Source: Bacteroidales bacterium UBA3653 (GTDB lineage Bacteria > Bacteroidota > Bacteroidia > Bacteroidales > Paludibacteraceae). Taken from it: 64,000 bases of DNA. Location of the stretch: NCBI GenBank assembly GCA_002373505.1, contig DFKE01000014.1, positions 257,396 to 321,395 on the forward strand, given 5' to 3'. The position numbers and the translations under genes were made by a program. Under the pieces are notes generated by a model, which was given only the letters and a program-made list of their open reading frames with translations, had not been told where the DNA came from and did not search any database. Below are positions 56,788 to 64,000 of this stretch, piece by piece (position 1 is the first letter of the stretch; every line of letters starts with the position of its first letter).

Positions 56788-59700
56788 CAGAACTTGATAT
56801 CCATGGATATATTCAAATAAATATAGTTACGTACGGTCCGGTTGTTGCTCCCGATGACGTACCAGGACAGGCTGCCTGCTAATCCCAGATGGCCGTTGAT
56901 CACGTAATATCCTCCGGTACTCACGTTGGTGTTGATATGAGCGAAACGCACAGGCATAGAACCGTCTAACAGCGAGACCTCCGGTGCATTTCCGGCGCCT
57001 ACTGCGGCAAACACATGGCTCCTGTCACCGTCCAACGGGAAGAACTGGCATTTGAAGCCGCCGTTGAAATACACGTTCTTTTTCAATAGATATGCGTCCA
57101 GTGAAGGAGAGAGGAAGAACTGGCCTACCGTCCATCCTGCCGTCAGTCCCAGACCCCATAGATGATAGGGATTCGTGTCGGCTATATACCGCCAGGACAG
57201 CCTCTCGGTCAATGTCCAGTCCATCGGCAGATTTTCCGTCAGGGCTATTTTGGCGGCTCCTTTCGGCAGGAACTTCGATGCCCATGAGCCCTGCACAGCT
57301 ATCTCGCCCCAATGGAAGGAGTGGCTGTATCCTGCACCTATCTGCACACCGCTTCCGCCTTCTGAATAGACCGTTGAGTCATTGCCGTTCACGTCAGACT
57401 CAGTCCATTGACCGCTCTCGCGGCCGGCATAGGCAAGCGAGACTTCCAGAACATCTTTCTTCCACGCGTGGCTGTAAGTGGCATAGGCGTTGTGACTCCA
57501 TTGATCCACACTGCTTCTACGTGAATATTGGTATTCGAATAGCAGGCTGTTTTTCATCGTCCTGGCATGCAGGGTATAGCCGTGACGCCGCACATAAACA
57601 GCCTCATTGGGAGCCGGAACATACCGCATCAGGTTCACATACGCGCTGTCGTAGTTCTTCCGTTTCTCATAATAGACCGAACGCTCCATGTAATCCATCA
57701 TAGCGAGCGAATCGCTTACGGCACTCGTGTCCGGTATATTGGCGCGGCAGGCGGTTATTCTGCGCCGTATAGTCTCCTGCAGCGTCGTGTCGGTCGTCAG
57801 CGTGTCAGCCTGCTCCAAGAGCGGCAGGGCTTGAACCCATTGTTCCTCAGCCATCAGGTCTGTTCCCGCACGCAGGCGCTTCTCCGCGATCGCTTCGCGT
57901 ACATCGGCGTCGTTGGGATCGGCTGCAAAACGCTGCTCCAGCAGTCGGTTCGCTGCCCTCTCATTACCCAGACGTTGTTCCGTCAACTGCGCTTTAGCTA
58001 ACAACTCCGGCGTGTCGCCATCACGTTTACGCGCCTCGCTGATATAGTACTGCGCATCGTCCCAATAACCTCTTTGCATAGAGGTCCGCATGAGCCATTC
58101 CAGTGAGGTCGAGTCTTGCTGGCTGCCATACAGATGGCGGTAGCGGGTGTAAGCATCGTTGGCGTCTGCTGCTTCTGCCGCCTCGCGCTGGAGACCCTCT
58201 AATAGCGGCTCTAAATCATTGGCTTTGTACATCCGTATGCAGTCGCGTAGGTATCCTTCTGCCTCTTGGTAGCGAGCCTCCTCGCTCAGAATAGCCACTC
58301 TCTTGCGAATCAGGGCTCTGTTACCGCGGGTGTTTTGTACACCGCGCGCACACACTTCCTCCGCTTCGCGACGTTTGCCCTCTCGGAGGAGAGAAGCGGC
58401 GAGGTCCAGGTAATAACCGGGCTGTTTGGCAGGGTTGTTCGCTATCAGCGACTGCATCTGTTTCTGTACCTCCTCTTCGTTGCCCTGTTTGCGCGCAGCG
58501 TTCGCTTTCAACTCCTGACGGTAGGCTACGTCCTTGCGCACTTGCTCGTTCTCGGGGTAGATCTCTGCCAGACGGCCCAGCAGACGGTCGGCCTCATAGT
58601 CGTTGCCGCTTTGACGGTAGAGCTCGATCTTCTTCCTCCACAGGTAGATGTTGTACGGACTGAATGCCAACAGATCGTTCACATGAACGATGGCGGTGGC
58701 GTAGTTGCCTTCTTCCTGTTCTATTTTTACCAGCAGGTCCAGCGCATCTGTACGCGAGTTGTCCTCTTCGAGCGCGTAGAGCAGATGCATACGGGCCTCG
58801 TCAGGACGGCCTATATGGTGGTAATACCGGCCGTTCAGGTAACGCATATCGGCGGTGTAACCCCATTCTGGATCGGCGGCGTCAATGAATTTCTTCGCTC
58901 GCTCCCATTCCTTGTTATCCATCAGCCATTTGATGGTGTCGGCGTACTGAGCCAGACTCATCGTCAGGTGCTTCGGTAACTTGGCGTGTACGTCCTCTGC
59001 TTTTTGATGGATGGTGTTCTTTCCTTCTACCACACGCTCTTTCAGGCTGCTCTGCGCCCATATACCGGTTGGGAGCAAGCACAGCAACGCTATGGCTGCC
59101 GCTTTTTTCTTGGTTCCCGTTCGCGTCATTTCACCCCATACAGCACGCTGGTTAGTCAGGAATTTCCAATAACCTTGCAGCGAGAAAACGACGATCATCG
59201 GGTGGTATATGATAGGCTCAAACAGAGCGGCTAACAGCAACTTGAAATATCCGGTGGATTTCGTGTAGGAACCACCGCACAGGTAGTCATAGAAAATAAC
59301 AAAACTGGATAGCACCATCGAGAAACCGTATATGGCTGCCATCAATATCCAGAATGCGGACCAGTTAATTCCGTTGGTGAAGATCAGAAAGGCCATGACC
59401 ACTATTCCCAGACCCTCAATAACAGGAGCCAGAAACTCGAAAATGAAGGTATAGGGCAGAGTCACCATTCCCAATGTCTTGTATTTGGGATTGAATAGCA
59501 TATAACGGTGTTTCCACATGTGCTGGATCAATCCGCGGCCCCAACGGTTGCGCTGCCGCTTGAGCACCTTCACCGTACTCGGACCCTCCGTCCAGCAGCA
59601 TGTATGAGGAATTTGCACCACGCGGTATGGCCTTTTTTGCTCTAAACAGTATCCCATCATACGGGTGATGATATCCATATCTTCGGCGAACGAATCACTC

Positions 59701-60512
59701 GCGTAACCGCCGGCGGAAAGAACGATCTCCGTGCTGAATAGACCATAACCGCCGGACACGTTGTTCATCGCGTTGATCTGGCTCCAACCCATCTTACCGA
59801 TCAGGAACGAACGCTTGTACTCCAGATCCTGAAACAACGGGATAGGTTGGTTGGACGGACGGATATCTACCAACTGACCATTCTCCGATATACTGCCGTT
59901 ACTCATACTCATCGTGCCGCTAACGGCGATAATTGTACTGTCCTGCAAGATCGGGAAAATACACTGCTTGATCGCGTCTTTCGACAGAATACAGTCCACA
60001 TCGGTATTGATGAAATACGGCGTGGTGACTACGTTCAGGCCGGCGTTCACCGCATCCGCTTTCGTTCCTCCGTTCACTTTATCTACTACGGTCAGACGGC
60101 GATAAAGCGGATTGAACGAACGGAAAAGACGACGGAACGGTTTGCAGTGGATCCGCTCCACATACTCGAACGGAATCTCCTCCAGATCAAAATTGTTGAT
60201 CAGCAACTCTAATGTGTTGTCCTTACTGCCGTCGTTCACAATCACCACCTCGAAATTCGGGTAGTCCAACTGGAGCAGGGAGTTCACATTATCTACGATC
60301 GTTTTGCTCTCGTTGTATGCCGGAGCCACGATACTTACACCCGGGGCGTATGGACTGTCCTCCACCGCGTAATTGATGTGGTCGTCTGTCCATTTCAGAT
60401 ATTGAGAACTATGGATATAAGCCAGTACTAACAGCAGCACATACGAGATGATCAACCCTAAACTGTAGAAGAAAATGATCGTACCGTAGAAATATAAAAA
60501 GGCGTCCCACAT
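56787..60512 (-). CDS. GT2 synthase - internal signal - TPR - YaiO-type barrel fusion
   Basis: A 1241-residue fusion. Residues 1-465: inner-membrane processive GT2 with a helix at ~5-33, IVNDGS (Asp94), TDVD (171-173), FAEDMD (Glu277/Asp278), QRNRW (320-324) and C-terminal membrane helices (~350-455), as in PgaC/BcsA/HAS. Residues 468-487: TKKKAAAIALLCLLPTGIWA, a signal-peptide-like segment. Residues ~500-960: TPR-rich region (KEWERAKKFIDAADPEWGY, IGRPDEARMHLLYALEED). Residues ~970-1241: antiparallel strands like YaiO/PgaA, ending NYIYLNISMDIKF. Synthesis and outer-membrane export appear joined in one polypeptide. Flanking genes overlap it by one base each. Confidence 0.92.
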   Translation of the reverse strand: MWDAFLYFYGTIIFFYSLGLIISYVLLLVLAYIHSSQYLKWTDDHINYAVEDSPYAPGVSIVAPAYNESKTIVDNVNSLLQLDYPNFEVVIVNDGSKDNTLELLINNFDLEEIPFEYVERIHCKPFRRLFRSFNPLYRRLTVVDKVNGGTKADAVNAGLNVVTTPYFINTDVDCILSKDAIKQCIFPILQDSTIIAVSGTMSMSNGSISENGQLVDIRPSNQPIPLFQDLEYKRSFLIGKMGWSQINAMNNVSGGYGLFSTEIVLSAGGYASDSFAEDMDIITRMMGYCLEQKRPYRVVQIPHTCCWTEGPSTVKVLKRQRNRWGRGLIQHMWKHRYMLFNPKYKTLGMVTLPYTFIFEFLAPVIEGLGIVVMAFLIFTNGINWSAFWILMAAIYGFSMVLSSFVIFYDYLCGGSYTKSTGYFKLLLAALFEPIIYHPMIVVFSLQGYWKFLTNQRAVWGEMTRTGTKKKAAAIALLCLLPTGIWAQSSLKERVVEGKNTIHQKAEDVHAKLPKHLTMSLAQYADTIKWLMDNKEWERAKKFIDAADPEWGYTADMRYLNGRYYHHIGRPDEARMHLLYALEEDNSRTDALDLLVKIEQEEGNYATAIVHVNDLLAFSPYNIYLWRKKIELYRQSGNDYEADRLLGRLAEIYPENEQVRKDVAYRQELKANAARKQGNEEEVQKQMQSLIANNPAKQPGYYLDLAASLLREGKRREAEEVCARGVQNTRGNRALIRKRVAILSEEARYQEAEGYLRDCIRMYKANDLEPLLEGLQREAAEAADANDAYTRYRHLYGSQQDSTSLEWLMRTSMQRGYWDDAQYYISEARKRDGDTPELLAKAQLTEQRLGNERAANRLLEQRFAADPNDADVREAIAEKRLRAGTDLMAEEQWVQALPLLEQADTLTTDTTLQETIRRRITACRANIPDTSAVSDSLAMMDYMERSVYYEKRKNYDSAYVNLMRYVPAPNEAVYVRRHGYTLHARTMKNSLLFEYQYSRRSSVDQWSHNAYATYSHAWKKDVLEVSLAYAGRESGQWTESDVNGNDSTVYSEGGSGVQIGAGYSHSFHWGEIAVQGSWASKFLPKGAAKIALTENLPMDWTLTERLSWRYIADTNPYHLWGLGLTAGWTVGQFFLSPSLDAYLLKKNVYFNGGFKCQFFPLDGDRSHVFAAVGAGNAPEVSLLDGSMPVRFAHINTNVSTGGYYVINGHLGLAGSLSWYVIGSNNRTVRNYIYLNISMDIKF

Positions 60513-61693
60513 TATTCGTCCCTCCCTTCTTCTTCGTGTTGCTCGATTACTTCTATCTGTTTGAAGAATTGGTTGTCGTCGTGTCCCGCGTTCGCCAACT
60601 CATAGAAAACTTTCTTCCCTTCCGGACCGTATTTATACAAACATGACAGTACTATCGCACGGGTCTTCTGACTCGTCGTATGGAGGTACGCTTGGCGGAA
60701 AAATTCTACCTGCCTGCCTGTGTTGATGCTTGCTAACGCACGCAACGTCTCACGTTTGGCCTCGGGGAACAGCGCATCGTAGTTCTTCACCAACTCGTCC
60801 TCGGCTTCTGGGTCACCAATCAACGCAAGAGCACGGATGGCTGCCGAGCAGCATTTCTTGCTCGATGAGGTCAGAAAATGACGCAGACTGCGCTTCTCCT
60901 CTTCCGTTCCCCAATAAGGCACTTCCGATATGAACAGCGCTTTCTTGTCTTCGTTCGTCGATTGGCTGATGAGAGAGGAGAAATGAGGCATCGGGTGACC
61001 CTTCGCTACGTGCCAACCGCATAAACGGTGAAAAATAGTGGGGTACCATAAATTAAAAGGCTCGCTCACGTCTCTTGTCACCATCGCAAAGGGTTCGGTC
61101 TTGCTGCAAAAACCGTAGTACGCACGGGCTAACTCCCGGATCTGAGAATCTTTATTCTCCAGATAGACCGCTAACGAACCTTCGCTCACGCGGCAGGGAA
61201 GGGTCATCAGAATCTGCAGCGTACGTTTCACATCCTTATGTTTCAGCAGATTGGTTTCCAATGCTTCTTGTACGCCCGTCAAACGGCATAACCGGCGCAT
61301 GTTCGGGATATACAGCTTGTGCGTCAATTCCATGCGCAGGCTCTCCAGCAGACGGGCCATCACCATCCCGTTCGTCTGGTGCAACTCGCTACGGTCGTGG
61401 CGGCAGATGTACTCCATCTCCTCCTGGCTCAGTTTCTCCTCCGTGTGGAGAATGTCACGGAATGCACTCTCATATTCACGACGGTATTTCTCGTACTCAT
61501 TATCGTTGCGCCAACGCCTGTTGACTTTGCGCGAAAAAAGAATGAATAAAACAACGATCGTCACAACGCTCAGGGCTATGATCCCGAACGAAATACGAAC
61601 CTGCCATGGGAACTGGCGAAGGTAAGCGTCAAGAAGGTAGTTCATATATTGTACTACTTCCCATCCGTAGAATATTGCTGAAGGTCCTTCCAT
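60512..61693 (-). CDS. Membrane HEAT-repeat protein of the polysaccharide operon
   Basis: A 393-residue protein with an N-terminal membrane helix (~34-56, ISFGIIALSVVTIVVLFILF), an amphipathic lead-in and a helical-repeat cytoplasmic part (~65-380) with HEAT-like pairs (DKKALFISEVPYWGTEEEK, SSKKCCSAAIRALALIGDPE, AEDELVKNYDALFPEAKRETL, RALASINTGRQVEFF). Start 61693 is kept because short leaders are common here; 61645 (MNYLLDAYLRQF) is the alternative. Its stop overlaps the fusion gene by one base (TAATG). It probably scaffolds or regulates the synthase. Confidence 0.8.
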   Translation of the reverse strand: MEGPSAIFYGWEVVQYMNYLLDAYLRQFPWQVRISFGIIALSVVTIVVLFILFSRKVNRRWRNDNEYEKYRREYESAFRDILHTEEKLSQEEMEYICRHDRSELHQTNGMVMARLLESLRMELTHKLYIPNMRRLCRLTGVQEALETNLLKHKDVKRTLQILMTLPCRVSEGSLAVYLENKDSQIRELARAYYGFCSKTEPFAMVTRDVSEPFNLWYPTIFHRLCGWHVAKGHPMPHFSSLISQSTNEDKKALFISEVPYWGTEEEKRSLRHFLTSSSKKCCSAAIRALALIGDPEAEDELVKNYDALFPEAKRETLRALASINTGRQVEFFRQAYLHTTSQKTRAIVLSCLYKYGPEGKKVFYELANAGHDDNQFFKQIEVIEQHEEEGRDE

Positions 61694-61704
61694 AAATGAG
61701 CGTG

Positions 61705-61735
61705 CAAAAGTACTAAAATTTTACCAATATACCAA
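61705..61735 (-). promoter_or_regulatory. Promoter of the polysaccharide operon
   Basis: Minus-strand TTG (61733-61735), 20 bp, TACTTTTG (61705-61712), only 11 bases before the first ATG. Confidence 0.65.
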
Positions 61736-61780
61736 ATTTTTCGGGAATAAATATACGTTTTTTATGTTTTTTGTGGAGAT

Positions 61781-61810
61781 TTTTGAATTTTGAATTTTGA
61801 ATTTTGAATT
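61781..61810 (+). repeat. TTTTGAA period-7 array supplying a -33 box
   Basis: Four perfect TTTTGAA units then TT. One TTG of the array (61797-61799) stands exactly 19 bp before the -7 box of gene 61861. Confidence 0.85.
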
Positions 61811-61826
61811 ATTTGTTGTATCTTTG
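61797..61826 (+). promoter_or_regulatory. Promoter of AraC-type gene 61861
   Basis: TTG (61797-61799, inside the heptamer array), 19 bp, TATCTTTG (61819-61826). Confidence 0.65.
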
Positions 61827-61860
61827 CACCCGATTTTAATCGTAAACCGTAAATCAACTT

Positions 61861-62961
61861 ATGACTCGCCAGTTAATCGAAATACTACTCATCAATATCC
61901 CGGCATACATCTGTGCCGGACTTGCTCTCTACCGCAAAATTAACAAAGGGCAGTATTACGAGGCGGTCATTTTCGCCCTGCTTGTTCTGGTTCTCTTCTG
62001 CATGGCGTTTTTTACGGCTATGGTGCTAAACCCCGAGACGGCAACCGGTAGCAACATGCAATGGTTGGCTATCCTTACCGTACTTGTTGTGCCAATCTTA
62101 TATGCCTTCCACGCTCCTTATACCGGACACGAGAGAATCGATTGGACTATCTTCTTGCTCTTGCTGATCGCAGGACTGATTTTTGTGCCTGCCACCAGTA
62201 TCGAACTCGCGCCATCCTACGCCGTCCGGTATGATACTATGCCTATGGAGGGATATGGAGTTTCAATCTTCTATCGGGGAATGTACCTCTTTCATATTGA
62301 CTGGATTATCATTATTCTCTTGTTACAAACAACTATTGCGTACCTCCGCGTTTGGCGTGTCGTTCGATATGTGCATGCGCAGGGCGGACACTACTCCCTC
62401 TCTACAAGAGCCGTCCTGGCATGGGATTTTAACTGCGGATTTTTTATGGTCGTCTTTTTCCTCGTTCCACTCTCTTTGTGGCAAACACCCGTGATGAGGG
62501 TGATATATATGATCATGGCGGCACTCATCATCGGACTCGGATCACTACTCATCTTCTTGGGATTTGACCTCAACCCCGTTTCCGATGACTCGGGCAAAAG
62601 AAGCAGTCTCAAGGAGTTTGTCCAGGAAAACTCTGAACTCGTCTCAAGTCTCAGGTATCTCCTCGAGGAGGAGAAAATCTATCTCGAACCCCGTATTCAG
62701 GCGGAGACCGTCGTCCATCGCCTCGGAACCAACTTCGTCTATTTCAACAAGATCATGAATGCCGAGTATGGTATCTCTTTCCCCGAATACGTCCACCGCG
62801 CCAGAATCCGTTATGCCCAACAACTCGCAAAAGACGCCAACGCATCTTCCCCCCTAACCCTTGATTCCATTGCCACCCGGTGTGGATACAAGGATACCGA
62901 CACTTTTATCCGTCTCTACCGGCTCATCACTGGCGAAGATCCCGCTACCCTACTCCGCTAA
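61861..62961 (+). CDS. Membrane-bound AraC-type regulator
   Basis: A 366-residue protein with an N-terminal membrane domain of about seven helices (residues ~5-245, for example LLINIPAYICAGLALY, FALLVLVLFCMAFFTAMVL, WTIFLLLLIAGLIFVPA), followed by a cytoplasmic AraC/XylS HTH (~255-366) with VVHRLGTNFVYFNKIMNAEY, FPEYVHRARIRYAQQLAKD and LDSIATRCGYKDTDTFIRLY. Such one-protein sensors are frequent in Bacteroidetes. It is divergent from the polysaccharide operon, so local control of that operon is a reasonable but untested idea. Confidence 0.88.
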   Translation: MTRQLIEILLINIPAYICAGLALYRKINKGQYYEAVIFALLVLVLFCMAFFTAMVLNPETATGSNMQWLAILTVLVVPILYAFHAPYTGHERIDWTIFLLLLIAGLIFVPATSIELAPSYAVRYDTMPMEGYGVSIFYRGMYLFHIDWIIIILLLQTTIAYLRVWRVVRYVHAQGGHYSLSTRAVLAWDFNCGFFMVVFFLVPLSLWQTPVMRVIYMIMAALIIGLGSLLIFLGFDLNPVSDDSGKRSSLKEFVQENSELVSSLRYLLEEEKIYLEPRIQAETVVHRLGTNFVYFNKIMNAEYGISFPEYVHRARIRYAQQLAKDANASSPLTLDSIATRCGYKDTDTFIRLYRLITGEDPATLLR

Positions 62962-63064
62962 TCAAAAACTCCCGCTACATTCACATGCCGCGGGAGCAAC
63001 AAGCCAATTGAAGAAAAACGCTTTTTTTAACAAAACCCTCTATGAAAACATTTATTGGCTTGTC

Positions 63065-63604
63065 TTATAAACCATTCTTTTTTGTACTTTCCTGCCTATA
63101 TTGAACAGGAGTTATTCCGAATTGCAAACGGAACAAACGGTGAAAATTATTCGCCGTCAGCCCAACCTCGTTCGCTATCTCACCAACCGGCTTGGCTGGC
63201 TTGTTGCGCAATAGATCGCAAGCTATTTCCAACCGGATGGTATTGATCCATTGTGGAAACGATTGACCAGAAGTATTGCTGCTGATTATACGGTTTAACG
63301 CGTGACGCGATAGATTCATTTGGGCTGCAAATGAGTCCCGACCCAAGTTCTGGTCGGCGTAAAGATGTTCGTCATATACCGCCTTCAAAATCCGGTCGTA
63401 CTCTTCTTTGTAATTCATTTCCGATTCCTTTGTCATATCATCTTCATCTTGTAATGTTTCCGATATTTTCTCTGGTGTTTTGTTTTTCTTCTTGAACCGG
63501 CGAAAAACAATATAAAATACAAAAATGTACAACGTGCTGATAACCGCAATTTCTATTGTGATAGTGAGTATTTGCACCGTAAATAATACACTAAGGATAC
63601 CCAT
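63065..63604 (-). CDS. Small membrane-anchored AraC-type regulator
   Basis: A 179-residue protein with one N-terminal membrane helix (~7-32, VQILTITIEIAVISTLYIFV), a basic then acidic linker (RRFKKKNKTPEK, DEDDMTKESE), and an AraC-type HTH (FAAQMNLSRHALNRIISSN, IRLEIACDLLRNKPAKPVGE, VGLTANNFHRLFRLQFGI). It lacks any sensor domain. It is convergent with 61861 and could compete or cooperate with it. The promoter is at 63650. Confidence 0.85.
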   Translation of the reverse strand: MGILSVLFTVQILTITIEIAVISTLYIFVFYIVFRRFKKKNKTPEKISETLQDEDDMTKESEMNYKEEYDRILKAVYDEHLYADQNLGRDSFAAQMNLSRHALNRIISSNTSGQSFPQWINTIRLEIACDLLRNKPAKPVGEIANEVGLTANNFHRLFRLQFGITPVQYRQESTKKNGL

Positions 63605-63649
63605 TCCTTTTACAGACTAATAACTATATTTAATATTCAAATTTGCTGC

Positions 63650-63680
63650 AAAAGTACTACATTTATTCGAAACCTGCAAA
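63650..63680 (-). promoter_or_regulatory. Promoter of gene 63065
   Basis: Minus-strand TTG (63678-63680), 20 bp, TACTTTTG (63650-63657). Confidence 0.65.
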
Positions 63681-63785
63681 TGAAACCTTTCACTTATTTG
63701 GTTTCGTCCCAAATTGGTGATTAAAATTTACGAATTGTTTATTAATTCTCTCTTGCCTCCTTTCCTCCCTTCTGTCTTTCTTTCC

Positions 63786-63821
63786 CTTCCCCTCCCCCTG
63801 AGGGGAGGTCGGGTGGGGTTT
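63786..63821 (+). repeat. GC-rich palindromic element, intergenic copy
   Basis: Core CCTCCCCCTGAGGGGAGG then TCGGGTGGGGTTT. Confidence 0.85.
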
Positions 63822-63889
63822 CTTCCTCCTTCTTCTCTCTCTAACTATCTCCTTTGCCAGCCTGTTCCTTTTTTCATTTAATCCTTTCT

Positions 63890-63926
63890 TCCCCCCCCTC
63901 CATGGGGGGATAGAGGGGGGCCTTGG
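63890..63926 (+). repeat. GC-rich palindromic element, intergenic copy
   Basis: Core TCCCCCCCCTCCATGGGGGG then ATAGAGGGGGGCC, about 70 bp after the previous copy. Confidence 0.8.
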
Positions 63927-63936
63927 GGGCAAATAA

Positions 63937-64000
63937 GAACTGCATAAGGATAGCATAAGACAAGTCCTAGACTTTGTTAAAAATAATTACGCATAATCTG
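63937..64000. repeat. Dispersed ~65-bp repeat, copy 2 (reaches window end)
   Basis: It contains AGACAAGTCCTAGACTTTGT and TAAAAATAATTACGCATAAT, close to 41185-41250. It may continue outside the window. Confidence 0.75.

Larger units (their letters stand above)
63605..64000. other. 396-bp region at the window end, repeats only
   Basis: It contains the promoter of 63065, two GC palindromes and a ~65-bp repeat. The open frame across it is an artefact of the repeats. Confidence 0.75.

Noticed and set aside
62970..62996. Terminator after gene 61861
   Set aside because: CTCCCGC/GCGGGAG can pair, but no T-run follows; left unannotated.
63690..63956. 88-residue minus-strand ORF
   Set aside because: It runs through two GC palindromes and a low-complexity stretch; there is no promoter or family match.
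1..64000. tRNA, rRNA, prophage or intact insertion sequence
   Set aside because: No tRNA-like cloverleaf with CCA end, rRNA segment, phage structural gene or transposase was recognised.

Overview
The window comes from a Bacteroidales bacterium, probably an uncultured gut or rumen member of the Bacteroidetes; the species cannot be named from sequence alone. The evidence is the recurring Bacteroidetes promoter (TTG, 19-20 bp, TAnnTTTG) upstream of many genes, the many MKK-type lipoproteins with BACON and BspA-like repeats, a TonB-dependent receptor, hybrid TPR/AraC regulators, and DUF4491, DUF2851 and YaiO-type proteins.

Layout. 1-3309: partial pckA, a tiny lipoprotein, then a sua5 / sugar-phosphate transferase / xseB run. 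3414-33142: about 30 kb of surface and secreted proteins, almost all on the minus strand. It includes three BACON-repeat lipoproteins and two lipocalin+BspA lipoproteins that share a C-terminal head resembling the FISUMP/C-type-lectin fold. Stand-alone versions of the same modules, a collapsed gene remnant, two DUF4143-like AAA ATPases and many repeats lie among them. 33391-48427: a TPR/AraC regulator, central metabolism (CoA transferase, aldolase, two sugar-isomerase-like paralogues), gtrA, rsmA, corA, nadA, DUF4491, a receiver-less OmpR-type regulator and DUF2851. 48540-56266: an EamA transporter, a TonB receptor, an EEP-family phosphatase/nuclease, free-Met-sulfoxide reductase, a lipoprotein and an MFS transporter. 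56263-61693: a three-gene operon whose middle gene fuses an inner-membrane processive GT2 synthase, an internal signal sequence, periplasmic TPRs and a YaiO/PgaA-like outer-membrane barrel. 61861-63604: two membrane-anchored AraC-type regulators.

Two things stand out. First, the 1241-residue synthase-exporter fusion looks like a one-polypeptide, envelope-spanning polysaccharide machine. Second, the window is full of small dispersed repeats: a GC-rich palindrome (12 copies), period-7 tandem arrays of several unrelated words, a CATTT-word repeat, MITE-like hairpins and two large cloverleaf-like elements. Many sit in frame inside conserved proteins (Sua5, RsmA, GtrA, fRMsr, an EEP enzyme, a TonB receptor, secretion-tail linkers), in a fixed reading frame, much like the Rickettsia palindromic elements.

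All statements come from reading the sequence. No database search, structure prediction or alignment program was run.
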